Assembly: GCF_034119845.1 (NCBI RefSeq)
Contig: NZ_CP139420.1
Span: 3,536,001-3,600,000 of the forward strand
DNA: 64,000 nt
Origin: Flavobacterium sp. NG2
GTDB lineage: Bacteria > Bacteroidota > Bacteroidia > Flavobacteriales > Flavobacteriaceae
Reading direction: 5' to 3'
Positions 43,771 through 52,402 of the stretch are shown piece by piece. Every line of letters begins with the position of its first letter. Position 1 is the stretch's first letter. The position numbers and the translations under genes are program-made. Under the pieces are notes generated by a model. That model made no database searches. It was not told where the DNA came from and worked only from the letters and a program-made list of their open reading frames with translations.

Positions 43771-45417
43771 TTATTCTTTATTTTTATAAACTATGAAGAT
43801 GCCTAATAAGCAAACGGCTGCGCCCACTCCTACCACGATAGGAATTAAACTAGTAGAAATAAATTCTAATGAAAGTATTAAAGCTCCTGTTAAGGCAACT
43901 CCAATTCCAATGACTCTTCCCCCTTTTTTATTACTTCCGTCCGAATCGTCTTCATATACATTTTCACCAATAGCTGTTTTTTGTGCATAAGCTTCATAAG
44001 TATCTTGGGATGTATTGGTTTGGATTAAATACAATTCTGATACTAACATTAAAACCATCGGAACAGCAACACCTAGAATCATTTCGGCACTACGACTTAG
44101 GGTTATATCTAGTAATTGTGGGGCTAAAAATTTGAAAAAACCCGTAATTAATAAGGTGATTAAGGTAACCGATAACATACTAGTCCCTGTTTGTTTTTTA
44201 GAGAAAATAGTCCACAACGGAGGCAAAAACATGGCTCCTCCTGTTACCGCTGCTAAACTCAAAACAAAATTGACAACACCTCCTAAAAGTGGTACAACCA
44301 AAGCTACCCCAATGGTAATCAAGCCTAAAACAACGGTAGCCGTTTTCCCCACACGCATCAATTGAGCGTCACTTGCCTGAGGTTTGAAATGTTTAAAAAG
44401 GTCATTCGTAAATACTCCTGCGGCGATATTTAAAGTGGTATTTACCGAACTAGAAGTGGCAAATATCATCCCAACAAGCATTAAACCAAGCATTCCTGCT
44501 GGTAAAACTTCTTTACACATTAATAAATAAGCACCTTCTGACTCTACTCCAACAAGATTTGGGTTTAGAATGCGGTAAATCATAGGAGGTAACATCCAAA
44601 ACAACGGACTTATCACATACAAAGCTCCAAACAACCAGCCCACTTTTTGAGCATCTTTTGGGGTCGCAACAGAGGTATAACGTTGCACATAAGCCCAGTT
44701 ACCCGCCAAAAAGAATAAATTATAAAGTCCAAAAGCAATTATAAAAGCAATGGAATATTCTTCGTTTACCAAATTGAAAAAAGTCTCAGGTGAAAGTTTT
44801 ATAAATTGGTCAACACCTCCAATTTTATCAAAAGCTAATGGAACTATGATTATGACAACGGCTGTTAAAACCACAAACTGCAACACATCGGTAACGATAA
44901 CTGCCCAAAGTCCTCCCACGGCGGTGTAGATTAAAATTAAAATCCCTAAACTGATGATGCTGGTGTAAATAGGAATCCCTGTAGAAACCTCTACAATCTT
45001 GGCCACAGGATATAAAAACGCTCCTGTGGTAAATAAAGAAATCAGTAGAAATAAATAGGTATATGTTTTTTGAATTTTAAAACCATAACGATTGGTTATG
45101 TATTCGGCTACGGTTAGCGAATTTGTCTTGCGCCATTTGGGAGCAATAAAAAAACCAATTAGGATACCTGCAATAGCCATAGTCCATTGAATACTCACTG
45201 CAACCCAACCACTTTTATAAGCTATAGAACCCCAGACCACAAAGGTTCCTGCCGAGAAAAAACTCATGAATAAGGATAAACCACTCATCCACCAAGGCAA
45301 GGCGCCTCCAGCAGCAAAATAAGACTTCATGTTTTTTCCTGTTTTGGAAAAAGCCAAACCGCAAACAAAAATGAGTGCAGAAAAAATCAGAATCACCCAA
45401 ATATCAATGTTTTTCAT
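43771..45417 (-). CDS. SSS-family Na+/solute symporter (548 aa)
   Basis: A polytopic inner-membrane protein with about 13-14 hydrophobic segments and the sodium:solute symporter signature regions: G-G-A-L-P-W-W-M-S-G-L-S-L near 37-49, F-F-S-A-G-T near 53-58, and A-T-S-S-S-V-N-T-T-L-N near 316-326. A charged loop (about 465-500) precedes the last segments, which are two hydrophobic helices at the C-terminus. SSS proteins in such loci import monosaccharides with Na+. As first gene of the 15-gene operon, downstream of the two lacI-type operators, it is likely to import galactose, anhydrogalactose or a similar product. The particular sugar is inference. Confidence 0.9.
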   Translation of the reverse strand: MKNIDIWVILIFSALIFVCGLAFSKTGKNMKSYFAAGGALPWWMSGLSLFMSFFSAGTFVVWGSIAYKSGWVAVSIQWTMAIAGILIGFFIAPKWRKTNSLTVAEYITNRYGFKIQKTYTYLFLLISLFTTGAFLYPVAKIVEVSTGIPIYTSIISLGILILIYTAVGGLWAVIVTDVLQFVVLTAVVIIIVPLAFDKIGGVDQFIKLSPETFFNLVNEEYSIAFIIAFGLYNLFFLAGNWAYVQRYTSVATPKDAQKVGWLFGALYVISPLFWMLPPMIYRILNPNLVGVESEGAYLLMCKEVLPAGMLGLMLVGMIFATSSSVNTTLNIAAGVFTNDLFKHFKPQASDAQLMRVGKTATVVLGLITIGVALVVPLLGGVVNFVLSLAAVTGGAMFLPPLWTIFSKKQTGTSMLSVTLITLLITGFFKFLAPQLLDITLSRSAEMILGVAVPMVLMLVSELYLIQTNTSQDTYEAYAQKTAIGENVYEDDSDGSNKKGGRVIGIGVALTGALILSLEFISTSLIPIVVGVGAAVCLLGIFIVYKNKE

Positions 45418-45473
45418 ATAAGTAAATTTGTTTTTTAGTGGTCATAGATAGAATCGCTTTTTAACCAATTTTA

Positions 45474-45487
45474 TTTGCATACGCAAA
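45474..45487. promoter_or_regulatory. Short palindrome in the divergent regulatory region
   Basis: TTTGCATACGCAAA has perfect 5-bp arms (TTTGC/GCAAA) around a 4-bp centre. It lies 57 bp upstream of the SSS gene start, between that gene and the two lacI-type operators. It may be a second regulator site (for example a global regulator) or part of the promoter. No function is proven. Confidence 0.35.
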
Positions 45488-45583
45488 GCTTTCTTTAAAG
45501 GCGATTTCATAACCTTTTTTTAATTTTTATTAAAAGTAAGAATAGAATAAATGGGATTAAATTATATTTTTTAAAAGCTCTAC

Positions 45584-45599
45584 CGAGAACGTTACCGAA
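45584..45599 (+). promoter_or_regulatory. Operator-like site 1 for the LacI-type regulator
   Basis: CGAGAACGTTACCGAA, with a central palindromic AACGTT and near-symmetric flanks (CG-AG / AC-CG), as in LacI-family operators. An identical 16-mer lies 31 bp downstream. Location between divergent lacI-type and SSS genes supports regulator binding. Confidence 0.78.
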
Positions 45600-45614
45600 G
45601 CTTATTAAATCTTT

Positions 45615-45630
45615 CGAGAACGTTACCGAA
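45615..45630 (+). promoter_or_regulatory. Operator-like site 2 for the LacI-type regulator
   Basis: Exact second copy of CGAGAACGTTACCGAA. The centre-to-centre distance of 31 bp is about three helical turns, placing two dimers on the same DNA face. It ends 71 bp before the regulator start codon, so autoregulation is possible. Confidence 0.78.
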
Positions 45631-45701
45631 AATTATTGTATTTTTATAACCTATTAATCATTTTCATTTGTAAAATAATCTTTTCAACTAGTTTAATTCG
45701 C

Positions 45702-46715
45702 ATGAAATACATTACCATCAAAGACATTGCTAAACAATTGAACACTTCAGTTTCTACGGTTTCGAGAGCCTTTAACGATAAAGCCGATATCAATCCTGAA
45801 ACCAAAGCATTAGTATTAAAAACGGCCAAAGCATTAGGATATCGTCCCAATCCTATCGCTAAAAAATTAATGCAACAACGTTCTTTTACTATCGGTATCA
45901 TTGTTCCTGAGTTTATCAATGCTTTTTTCCCAGAAGTAATTATAGGTGTGCAAGAAATTTTATTTGAAAAAGGCTATCAGTTGCTCATTACACAATCTAG
46001 TGAATGCTATGAAACCGAATTAAAAAATTGTAAAACACTTGAAGACAGCATGGTCGATGGTTTAATTGTATCCATTTCTAGTGAGACCAAAAACATGGAG
46101 TATTATCAAAATTTAATCGATTCCGGTTTTCCAATCGTGTTATTTAACCGAGTGAACAACCAACTTCCTTGTTCTAAAATTGTATTCAATGACTATAAAT
46201 GGGCCCTATTTGCAACTGAACATTTAATCCAACAAGGTTATACCCGAATTGTACATTTAAAAGGTAACGAAGGTATTTCATTAACCAACGAACGCATGAG
46301 AGGTTTTATCGATGCGCATCAAAAGCACAAACTACCTTTTGATAAAAATCAAATTATTCCAACAGGATTTACACTAGCAGATGGCCAACAAGCCGCACAA
46401 AAAATCATTGACTCTGGAAACATTCCTGATGCTATTTTTGCTGCTAACGACCCAGTGGCTATAGGTGCGATGCAAGTATTCAAAAAAAATGGTTATGCTA
46501 TTCCAAAGGATATTGCCTTTGTAGGTTTTACAGAATCCCAAATGGCTACGATTATCGAACCACAATTAACATCGGTAGCACAACCTGCTAAACAAATTGG
46601 GATTGAAGCCGCTAAAATTCTTTTGGAACAAATTGAAAACGCCAAAGAATTTAAACCTAAAACCATCACCTTAAATGGGGAATTAAATATTAGAACCTCA
46701 TCTATTAGAAACTAA
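45702..46715 (+). CDS. LacI-family transcriptional regulator (337 aa)
   Basis: The start at 45702 (M-K-Y-I-T-I-K-D-I-A) is preferred over a longer frame because LacI proteins begin directly with the HTH. The helix-turn-helix covers residues 4-24 (I-A-K-Q-L-N-T-S-V-S-T-V-S-R-A), the hinge is near 45-60 with R-P-N-P-I-A, and a periplasmic-binding-protein-like effector domain covers about 62-330. It is divergent from the long operon headed by the SSS symporter, with two identical operator-like sites between. It probably represses that operon until a galactan-derived sugar binds. A C-terminal relic of a closely related regulator lies at 21468-21665. Known family, inferred ligand. Confidence 0.95.
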   Translation: MKYITIKDIAKQLNTSVSTVSRAFNDKADINPETKALVLKTAKALGYRPNPIAKKLMQQRSFTIGIIVPEFINAFFPEVIIGVQEILFEKGYQLLITQSSECYETELKNCKTLEDSMVDGLIVSISSETKNMEYYQNLIDSGFPIVLFNRVNNQLPCSKIVFNDYKWALFATEHLIQQGYTRIVHLKGNEGISLTNERMRGFIDAHQKHKLPFDKNQIIPTGFTLADGQQAAQKIIDSGNIPDAIFAANDPVAIGAMQVFKKNGYAIPKDIAFVGFTESQMATIIEPQLTSVAQPAKQIGIEAAKILLEQIENAKEFKPKTITLNGELNIRTSSIRN

Positions 46716-47025
46716 ACCACTAAGGACTGAAAGTCCATAGATTTGGTTGTCAGACTAAAGGTCTGCATTTGAAAACGCTATAATTAGCCACAGATTAAAA
46801 AGATTAGCACAGATTAATCCTTTGAATCTTTATAATCTGTGGCAAAAATTTTTTAGGAGCTAAAGCGAAATGCACTAAAGTGCATAGTTTTAACTATTTT
46901 TGGGACCAATAAAAGCAGATATTTCTTTTAGAAAACAACTGCTTTTCAATTGGACACAATAAATATAGTGAGTCTCTTCTTTCAACAGCTTATTGATTGT
47001 CGAAAAGCAATAAAAGCTTTACAAT
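46716..47025. repeat. Convergent intergenic region packed with short hairpins (REP-like)
   Basis: No gene. Four hairpins lie in a row: GGACT/AGTCC at 46724-46736, CAGAC/GTCTG at 46751-46765, an 11-bp perfect stem GCCACAGATTA/TAATCTGTGGC at 46787-46843, and TGCACT/AGTGCA at 46871-46884. The long one contains internal CACAGATTA copies and is followed by a T run, so it can also stop the lacI-type transcript. Elements built around ACAGATTA are familiar from Flavobacterium intergenic regions. The region separates the plus-strand regulator from the minus-strand beta-helix gene. Confidence 0.65.
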
Positions 47026-49458
47026 TTATTTTACTATTTTTTTAAAGATTCTACCTCCATTATAACTAATCTCTACAATATAAACACCTGTATTCAAATG
47101 TTCTGTATTCAATACTAGTTCATTACTTTTTAACAAGGTTCTAGTTTCTGGCACTACCATTCTACCCAAACTATCCATTATTTTCACAGAAATGTTTTGA
47201 CTTAACACTATCTCAGGTTCTATAATAACTTTTATGTAATTTGTAAATGGATTGGGATAGATTATTACTTCCGTATCATTTTGAGTAGTGAACTTGAAAG
47301 ACGATTTTGAAAGCACACTTGTACCCAAAAATGAGGCAGTCGTTAGATTAGAGCCCGCATTAAAAACCCTATCTTTTAATGCCGTTGTCGACCCTTCCCA
47401 TGCTCCAATAGCAGGGCTAGTTTGTGTTGTAATGCCCGGAATAACAGTTCCTCCTGAATTAAAGACAGAAGCAGGTTTTAATCGTAAATTCCAGTTGGCA
47501 GCATCTACATAATGATCCGCAGCATTCGTAACAAATCCATTCGTTTCAAGAGAGATATCATAGCCATAGGTAGCTGCAGCTTTAACAGTAAAATTATAAA
47601 GATCAGTATCTTTAACAGTGCCTACCGAGCTTTCTTTACCCGTCATAAAAAGATTATTTTTAAGATTCATATCGTTAATATCGGCCGTGGAAGTTCGGTG
47701 CCAAAAACTTATGAGTTTATTATATCCCCAACAGGTATTATTAAAAAGATCCATTTTCTTAGTTATATTTCGATCTCTTGGCCCAAAATACCCAACCAAA
47801 TTAATGTTTTGCAAGGTTTCAGGTGTACCATCACTTTTTAATCTTACACTGGTATATTCATCATCAATATTATAAATTAGATTATGATGTACGGTGTAAT
47901 TTTCAACATCTTCTAAATATAGTGCTACCATATACTTTCGGCTGCTTTCTATAGGTTCAAAAGCAGGTATTCCCTTCTGATCGCGAATTTTATTCCACGC
48001 AATCACTGTTTCATTCATATCCAAGGCAGCTGTTTTACCCGTACTAGTAAACATGATAGAACCAGCATCTTCTCCCATTGCCATAGCCCCAAAAAAATCA
48101 TTATCGGTAACATTCATAAATACCGACTCTGTCGTTCTAATATGAAAACGAGAGGCTTTACCAAAGGTGTTTTTAGTAATTTGTGTATTGTTACCATTGT
48201 TTAAAACGGCTACTGTAAACTGACCCATCCAACCGATATCTTCAATATAGCTGTTGTTTATAATAGTGTTATCTGATCCTGGTGTGATGATAATTCCGCT
48301 CCCCCAAGTATGACCTATGTAGCAACTTTCAAAAGTTGTATTATCAGCATTCGTTAATTTAATTCCTTGTTCAAAAACACCATACTCTCTTCGATATTGA
48401 TAAGGAGATAAATACGTAAATGTACAATAGGTAAACATCGTTGCATTGGCATTGGTCAACTCCACTTCACCAACTTTAAAATCAATGTTTTCTATCTTTA
48501 CATTATTCGCTTGAACTTTGAGCGTGAATTTTCTTCGTTGAATTTCAAAATTTTTCCCCGTAACTGTACCCCCTTCAGGCTTATAATATATTTTATTTAG
48601 ATTTTTACGCCAAAACCATTCGCCTTCGTAGTCTAAAACCGAAAAGTCCATAATATAACCAAAACCTTCTGGCTGACTTACCGCATCGGTATCTCCCCAA
48701 ATATTTCCTTGAGTATTGACTGACTTAAAGGTTACGAGTCTATCGCCAGCTCGAGTTACCTCTCCTAAATCTCCAGAATAAGAGAAAATATTATTTCGTA
48801 ATTTCCCAATAAATCCACGTACAATTGCTTCGTTTGTAAAAGTGACATTGGGAATCATAGGTGTTCCGCCATGCCATGAAAAAGTTACATTCCCCGTTTG
48901 ATTGGCACCAGCTGGTTTACTAGCGTTTAATAATACTGCAAATCCTGTTTGTTGGTCTCTTGGCTCCATCATTTCACGATTGGAACCTGAGATGTAGTTT
49001 TTATAAGGAGACGTATTGTTTGGAAAACGAGCAATTTGCTTGTCTTGACCATTTACAAATAGTTGCGTAAAAGGGGTTTCTACCTGACTCGTACTCAAAG
49101 CCAATTCAAAAATCCCATCACCATCAGGATCCGACCAACTCGAATCGCCATACCAATTGGCCCCCGAAATGGTAACATCCTCTCCTGTATTAGCTCTAAG
49201 GGTAACACCACTAACATTTACAATAACTGTTTCTCTATACACTCCTTCATGTATAATAATAACATCGTTAGGACTAACCAAATTGTTTGTAAATAAATAA
49301 CTGATGGTTAAATAAGGTGCTGATGAAGAACCTCTGCCCGTTAAAGCATTTGCACCATTTTTCGCCACATGAATGTCTTTTGCAAAACCAAATAGGGACA
49401 GTAAGGATAATGCTAAACAACATAAGTAGTGTTTTTTTTGTGTACTTTTTTTACTCAT
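47026..49458 (-). CDS. Secreted right-handed beta-helix protein with T9SS sorting domain (810 aa)
   Basis: The signal peptide ends near residue 26 (F-G-F-A). The first part (I-H-V-A-K-N-G near 29, then a strand-turn pattern with H-E-G-V-Y-R-E-T-V near 65-73) is the DUF1565-like start of a right-handed parallel beta-helix. Many N-rich turns from about 330 to 620 form the main helix. After ~735, I-Y-P-N-P-F and the end I-V-E-I-S-Y-N-G-G plus K-K-I-V-K form a type A T9SS C-terminal domain, so the protein is exported to the surface or medium. This fold includes lyases and hydrolases of algal glycans, but no catalytic signature lets me choose. It is probably an endo-acting or debranching enzyme (inference). 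Confidence 0.85.
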   Translation of the reverse strand: MSKKSTQKKHYLCCLALSLLSLFGFAKDIHVAKNGANALTGRGSSSAPYLTISYLFTNNLVSPNDVIIIHEGVYRETVIVNVSGVTLRANTGEDVTISGANWYGDSSWSDPDGDGIFELALSTSQVETPFTQLFVNGQDKQIARFPNNTSPYKNYISGSNREMMEPRDQQTGFAVLLNASKPAGANQTGNVTFSWHGGTPMIPNVTFTNEAIVRGFIGKLRNNIFSYSGDLGEVTRAGDRLVTFKSVNTQGNIWGDTDAVSQPEGFGYIMDFSVLDYEGEWFWRKNLNKIYYKPEGGTVTGKNFEIQRRKFTLKVQANNVKIENIDFKVGEVELTNANATMFTYCTFTYLSPYQYRREYGVFEQGIKLTNADNTTFESCYIGHTWGSGIIITPGSDNTIINNSYIEDIGWMGQFTVAVLNNGNNTQITKNTFGKASRFHIRTTESVFMNVTDNDFFGAMAMGEDAGSIMFTSTGKTAALDMNETVIAWNKIRDQKGIPAFEPIESSRKYMVALYLEDVENYTVHHNLIYNIDDEYTSVRLKSDGTPETLQNINLVGYFGPRDRNITKKMDLFNNTCWGYNKLISFWHRTSTADINDMNLKNNLFMTGKESSVGTVKDTDLYNFTVKAAATYGYDISLETNGFVTNAADHYVDAANWNLRLKPASVFNSGGTVIPGITTQTSPAIGAWEGSTTALKDRVFNAGSNLTTASFLGTSVLSKSSFKFTTQNDTEVIIYPNPFTNYIKVIIEPEIVLSQNISVKIMDSLGRMVVPETRTLLKSNELVLNTEHLNTGVYIVEISYNGGRIFKKIVK

Positions 49459-49608
49459 AATTGGTTTGGTTTTTTGATTTTAGAAATAAAATATCTCAGT
49501 TTTTAATTTATTTGGGTTGTTTATCATTTGAATTTTGCTACAAAACAATTCCTTAATCTTCTTAAGAAATTTTGACGTACTGTTCTCAGTATTCAGTAAA
49601 TAAATGAT

Positions 49609-50310
49609 TTATTCACATTTAATGGCTTCGGTGCGTTCTTTCGAATTTGTTTGTGCATCCGTATCTGAAATGCCTGATGATAAAACAAATTTATCAAGTT
49701 GAAATAAAGAAGACCTTCCTGATATTTTAAGAGTATATTCACCAGCTGCAGGAAACTTAACTCTCATCCATGAACTTGTTGTAGGGTTATGAAGATCTAA
49801 AGCTCCACCATATGTAAAATCAACTTTTCCTCTACTTACAAATTTTTCAAATTTGGTTAGTGTCACATCAATTCCATCTCTTTTGGCTAAACCAATATCT
49901 CCTGGAAAATAAATCCAAACATCATTTGATAAATCCCCTGCCGCTTCATCGGGTTGTCTCATATACCAACGAACCAAATAGGTAGCCGCTTTATCCACAT
50001 AAAATTTCACTGAAATTTCACTAGCTGAATTAGGTGCATTATAACTGTTGCTTCCGTAATACTCAATATATTTTCCAGCAGAAGCTTTTGCATCTTCTTT
50101 TATTCTCCACTGCCCTTTTAAAGCAAAACTCTCTCCTTCAATAATCAAAAGACCATCCTTGTTCACTATTTGACATTTTTTTTCAGGAACAACAACTACT
50201 TCGCCTTCCTTTACAACTTCTTTTACTTCTGGTAAATCATCATTTGATGAATCGCTACACGACAACATCAATACTGAAAATGCGGCCATTAAATAAAAAT
50301 TGATTTTCAT
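49609..50310 (-). CDS. Lipoprotein with a CBM6/35-like carbohydrate-binding domain (233 aa)
   Basis: A lipoprotein signal with Cys18 (M-L-S-C-S-D) is followed by a short acidic/valine-rich linker to about residue 48. The remaining ~165 residues look like one beta-sandwich: E-G-E-S-F near 55, Y-L-V-R-W-Y near 111-116, D-V-W-I-Y near 128, and the end L-D-K-F-V-L-S. This strand order resembles CBM6/CBM35-type modules or the C-terminal module of GH115. No catalytic motif is visible. It lies 150 bp upstream of the beta-helix gene on the same strand and could present substrate to that enzyme (inference). Specificity is unknown. Confidence 0.7.
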   Translation of the reverse strand: MKINFYLMAAFSVLMLSCSDSSNDDLPEVKEVVKEGEVVVVPEKKCQIVNKDGLLIIEGESFALKGQWRIKEDAKASAGKYIEYYGSNSYNAPNSASEISVKFYVDKAATYLVRWYMRQPDEAAGDLSNDVWIYFPGDIGLAKRDGIDVTLTKFEKFVSRGKVDFTYGGALDLHNPTTSSWMRVKFPAAGEYTLKISGRSSLFQLDKFVLSSGISDTDAQTNSKERTEAIKCE

Positions 50311-50841
50311 AATTTTAAAAATTTGGTTGGTTATTTTTTGGTTGATTAACTTGCATCTTAGGATGCATTTTAACTTTTGTAAATTTAATCCGTAAATCTA
50401 ATCCTGCCATTTTTATTAGTAAAGCATATGTTTAAAAAGAAGCACCATATGATTTTTTTGATTTTTCCTCTACTTTATAAAGAAAACAACTTCCTATTCT
50501 TATTAAGTTTTATTCCTTTAGGTCTCCCCAATAAAACATACTACATTGATTATTAAAAAGTTACAAATACTAAAACTTATTATTTTGAATAGTATCAAAT
50601 ATAAAGACTGTTTGAAGTAAAAAAAGAAACCGCATTTTTTGGTTTTACTTAAAAAAGCAACAACCTCATCTTCGCTAGCTATAAATCAAAAAAGGCTTCG
50701 GTTATACAACCAAAGCCTTGACTTTTCCTTTTATCTATTGTAGCGATTATAAAAACAATAAGTACGATGCTGTCAATTACTATTATCAAAACTCATCACC
50801 TATTTCTGGCTATATTTTTGTTTTGAGTACAAGTGCTCTCA
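50311..50841. other. Intergenic region: upstream of the lipoprotein gene and terminator of the regulator gene
   Basis: No gene is supported. Near 50352-50367 there is a small TGCATC/GATGCA palindrome in the expected leader of the lipoprotein gene. The distal part holds the terminator at 50692-50719. The rest is AT-rich without structure I can interpret. Confidence 0.45.
50692..50719 (-). terminator. Intrinsic terminator after the membrane-bound regulator gene
   Basis: A 12-bp stem with one mismatch pairs AAGGCTTCGGTT (50692-50703) with AACCAAAGCCTT (50708-50719) around loop ATAC. On the minus strand it is followed by TTTTTTGATTT. The plus-strand side is also T-rich, so it could work in both directions. 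Confidence 0.72.
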
Positions 50842-52014
50842 CTACTTAACCTCTTCTAAAGCAACTAACTTACAACTGACTTCCGTACGCTGTAAACCAC
50901 TCACTTCAAACAATGCGTTAAAATGCCCATCTTGGTTATTTAATTGTTTTTGAAAGTTTTTCAACCATTCCTTATCGGTGAATTTGCTCAAGGTAGCCAT
51001 CACACCAATATCATTGTTAGACACAAAATAAAAAGCAGATTTTCCGGGACTCAATGAGGTATAAGAAACCATTGCATATTCTATTCTGTTACTCTGATTG
51101 TATTGGGTATCATATATTTTTTGAATTCCATTTTTGGTGTATTGAAATCCATCTTGGTACAGTCTAAAATCACGGCTATCCTTTAAAAAAAAGTTTTTTG
51201 ATATATTCATTGTTTTAAATTGTCCAATAAATATAAGATTGACATCACGAATATCTTCGTAATTAAGATTGCTCTCTAATTTTAAATCAAATGTTTGTTG
51301 ATGTTCTAAAAACCATTCGGATATGTTTTTAACACAATAAGGCGCCATTTTGGACATTAACGTATAATCCGTAATCTTTAGGTCTCGAGCCGTTTTAGTA
51401 GTATAATCAATCAAATCTTCATTATTGTTGATGTCGCCATAAAGAACCGTATGCCAGTTACCATCGGCAAGTTTTTCGTGAACTACATATTGATCTGAAA
51501 TTACTACTAAATTCTTCTGATTTGGTTTAAAAAAAGCTTCCCAAAAAGGTGGTGGTTGATTCCAATATTGCTTTACGCCCCAAAATACTACCAAAAGAAT
51601 TATTGTCACCAACACTCCCCAACGGATATATGAAATGGGAACACGAATCACCCGCTCCCGAGACAACTGCTGTTTGGTAACTGTTTCTCTCCAAATAAAG
51701 TCTAGATTATACTGTCCTTTACTAATCGTAAATATAAGAAGTTCAGAGGCTCCTTCTTTTTGATAGTACTCGGCTAATTTTTTCCGCAAGTTGTACATAT
51801 GAGAGCGTACAGTACCATCATTTTTATCGTAGTTGTAGTTTTTTTGAAAAAGGTCGGCACCAATAGTAAACTCCTTAACTTCTTCGTTTTTTAATGCCTT
51901 TTCAACCAAGTAGGCCAACAATCTACTATACACAGACGAATTAATAAACAATGGATGTTTACTCATTCGCTGAAGGGCTTCTTGTACTACAATTGGATCT
52001 ATACCTTTACTCAT
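50842..52014 (-). CDS. Membrane-anchored winged-helix regulator with extracytoplasmic domain (390 aa)
   Basis: Residues ~10-108 match a DNA-binding region seen in many one-component regulators of Acidobacteria and Bacteroidetes: L-L-A-Y-L-V-E near 32-38, F-T-I-G near 49-52, V-R-S-H-M-Y-N-L-R-K-K-L near 69-80, and S-K-G-Q-Y near 98-102. One transmembrane helix follows at 132-148 (G-V-L-V-T-I-I-L-L-V-V-F-W), and the last ~240 residues would lie outside the inner membrane. This is a ToxR/CadC-like layout, but the sensor part is unfamiliar to me. It is divergent from the GH3-GH30 operon, with 388 bp between, and is a good candidate for controlling it. What it senses is unknown. Confidence 0.78.
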   Translation of the reverse strand: MSKGIDPIVVQEALQRMSKHPLFINSSVYSRLLAYLVEKALKNEEVKEFTIGADLFQKNYNYDKNDGTVRSHMYNLRKKLAEYYQKEGASELLIFTISKGQYNLDFIWRETVTKQQLSRERVIRVPISYIRWGVLVTIILLVVFWGVKQYWNQPPPFWEAFFKPNQKNLVVISDQYVVHEKLADGNWHTVLYGDINNNEDLIDYTTKTARDLKITDYTLMSKMAPYCVKNISEWFLEHQQTFDLKLESNLNYEDIRDVNLIFIGQFKTMNISKNFFLKDSRDFRLYQDGFQYTKNGIQKIYDTQYNQSNRIEYAMVSYTSLSPGKSAFYFVSNNDIGVMATLSKFTDKEWLKNFQKQLNNQDGHFNALFEVSGLQRTEVSCKLVALEEVK

Positions 52015-52402
52015 GAAACCAAAATTAAAGCTTTTTTACAGAAAACAAAGAAAAGCAAAATAACAAATACAAATGATTAAATAACAACAACTTAATACCT
52101 ATTTTAACCGTTAAAACTACAGTGATAGCAACCGTTTTTAGACTAATTTGACGCTTAATGGCGACTAAATACACTAAACTTGTTCTATTAAAATAAAACC
52201 AACCAAATAAACCAAAAAAACATATGCCTAACTTCTCTCTGTTTGAGATACATCACAATTCGTGTATATCAACCCGCTTCCTTTTTAGTATCAAAAAATA
52301 AATGGACTGCATCGCTTTTCTTTTGAAATAGATTAAAATCGAAAAGTCCCTTAACCTAACAGCTTAAAATTTCAACAACTTAAATAATTTTTATAAAGCA
52401 AT
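52015..52402. promoter_or_regulatory. Divergent promoter region between regulator and GH3 operon
   Basis: No gene is visible. A weak plus-strand promoter candidate is TTTG at 52147-52150, then 19 nt, then TACACTAA at 52170; TAAACTTG at 52175-52182 differs by one base from the Bacteroidetes -7 consensus but is 24 nt from TTTG. The start site would leave a leader of over 200 nt. Confidence 0.35.

Noticed and set aside
44015..44365. 116-residue plus-strand frame opposite the SSS transporter
   Set aside because: Shadow of transmembrane codons; no membrane topology or homology of its own.
47512..47875. Two overlapping plus-strand frames opposite the beta-helix gene
   Set aside because: They lie within a well-supported T9SS protein and overlap each other in different frames.
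47026..49458. Naming the beta-helix protein a GH82 iota-carrageenase
   Set aside because: The fold is compatible but I see no GH82 signature, and the rest of the window points to agar-type rather than carrageenan substrate.
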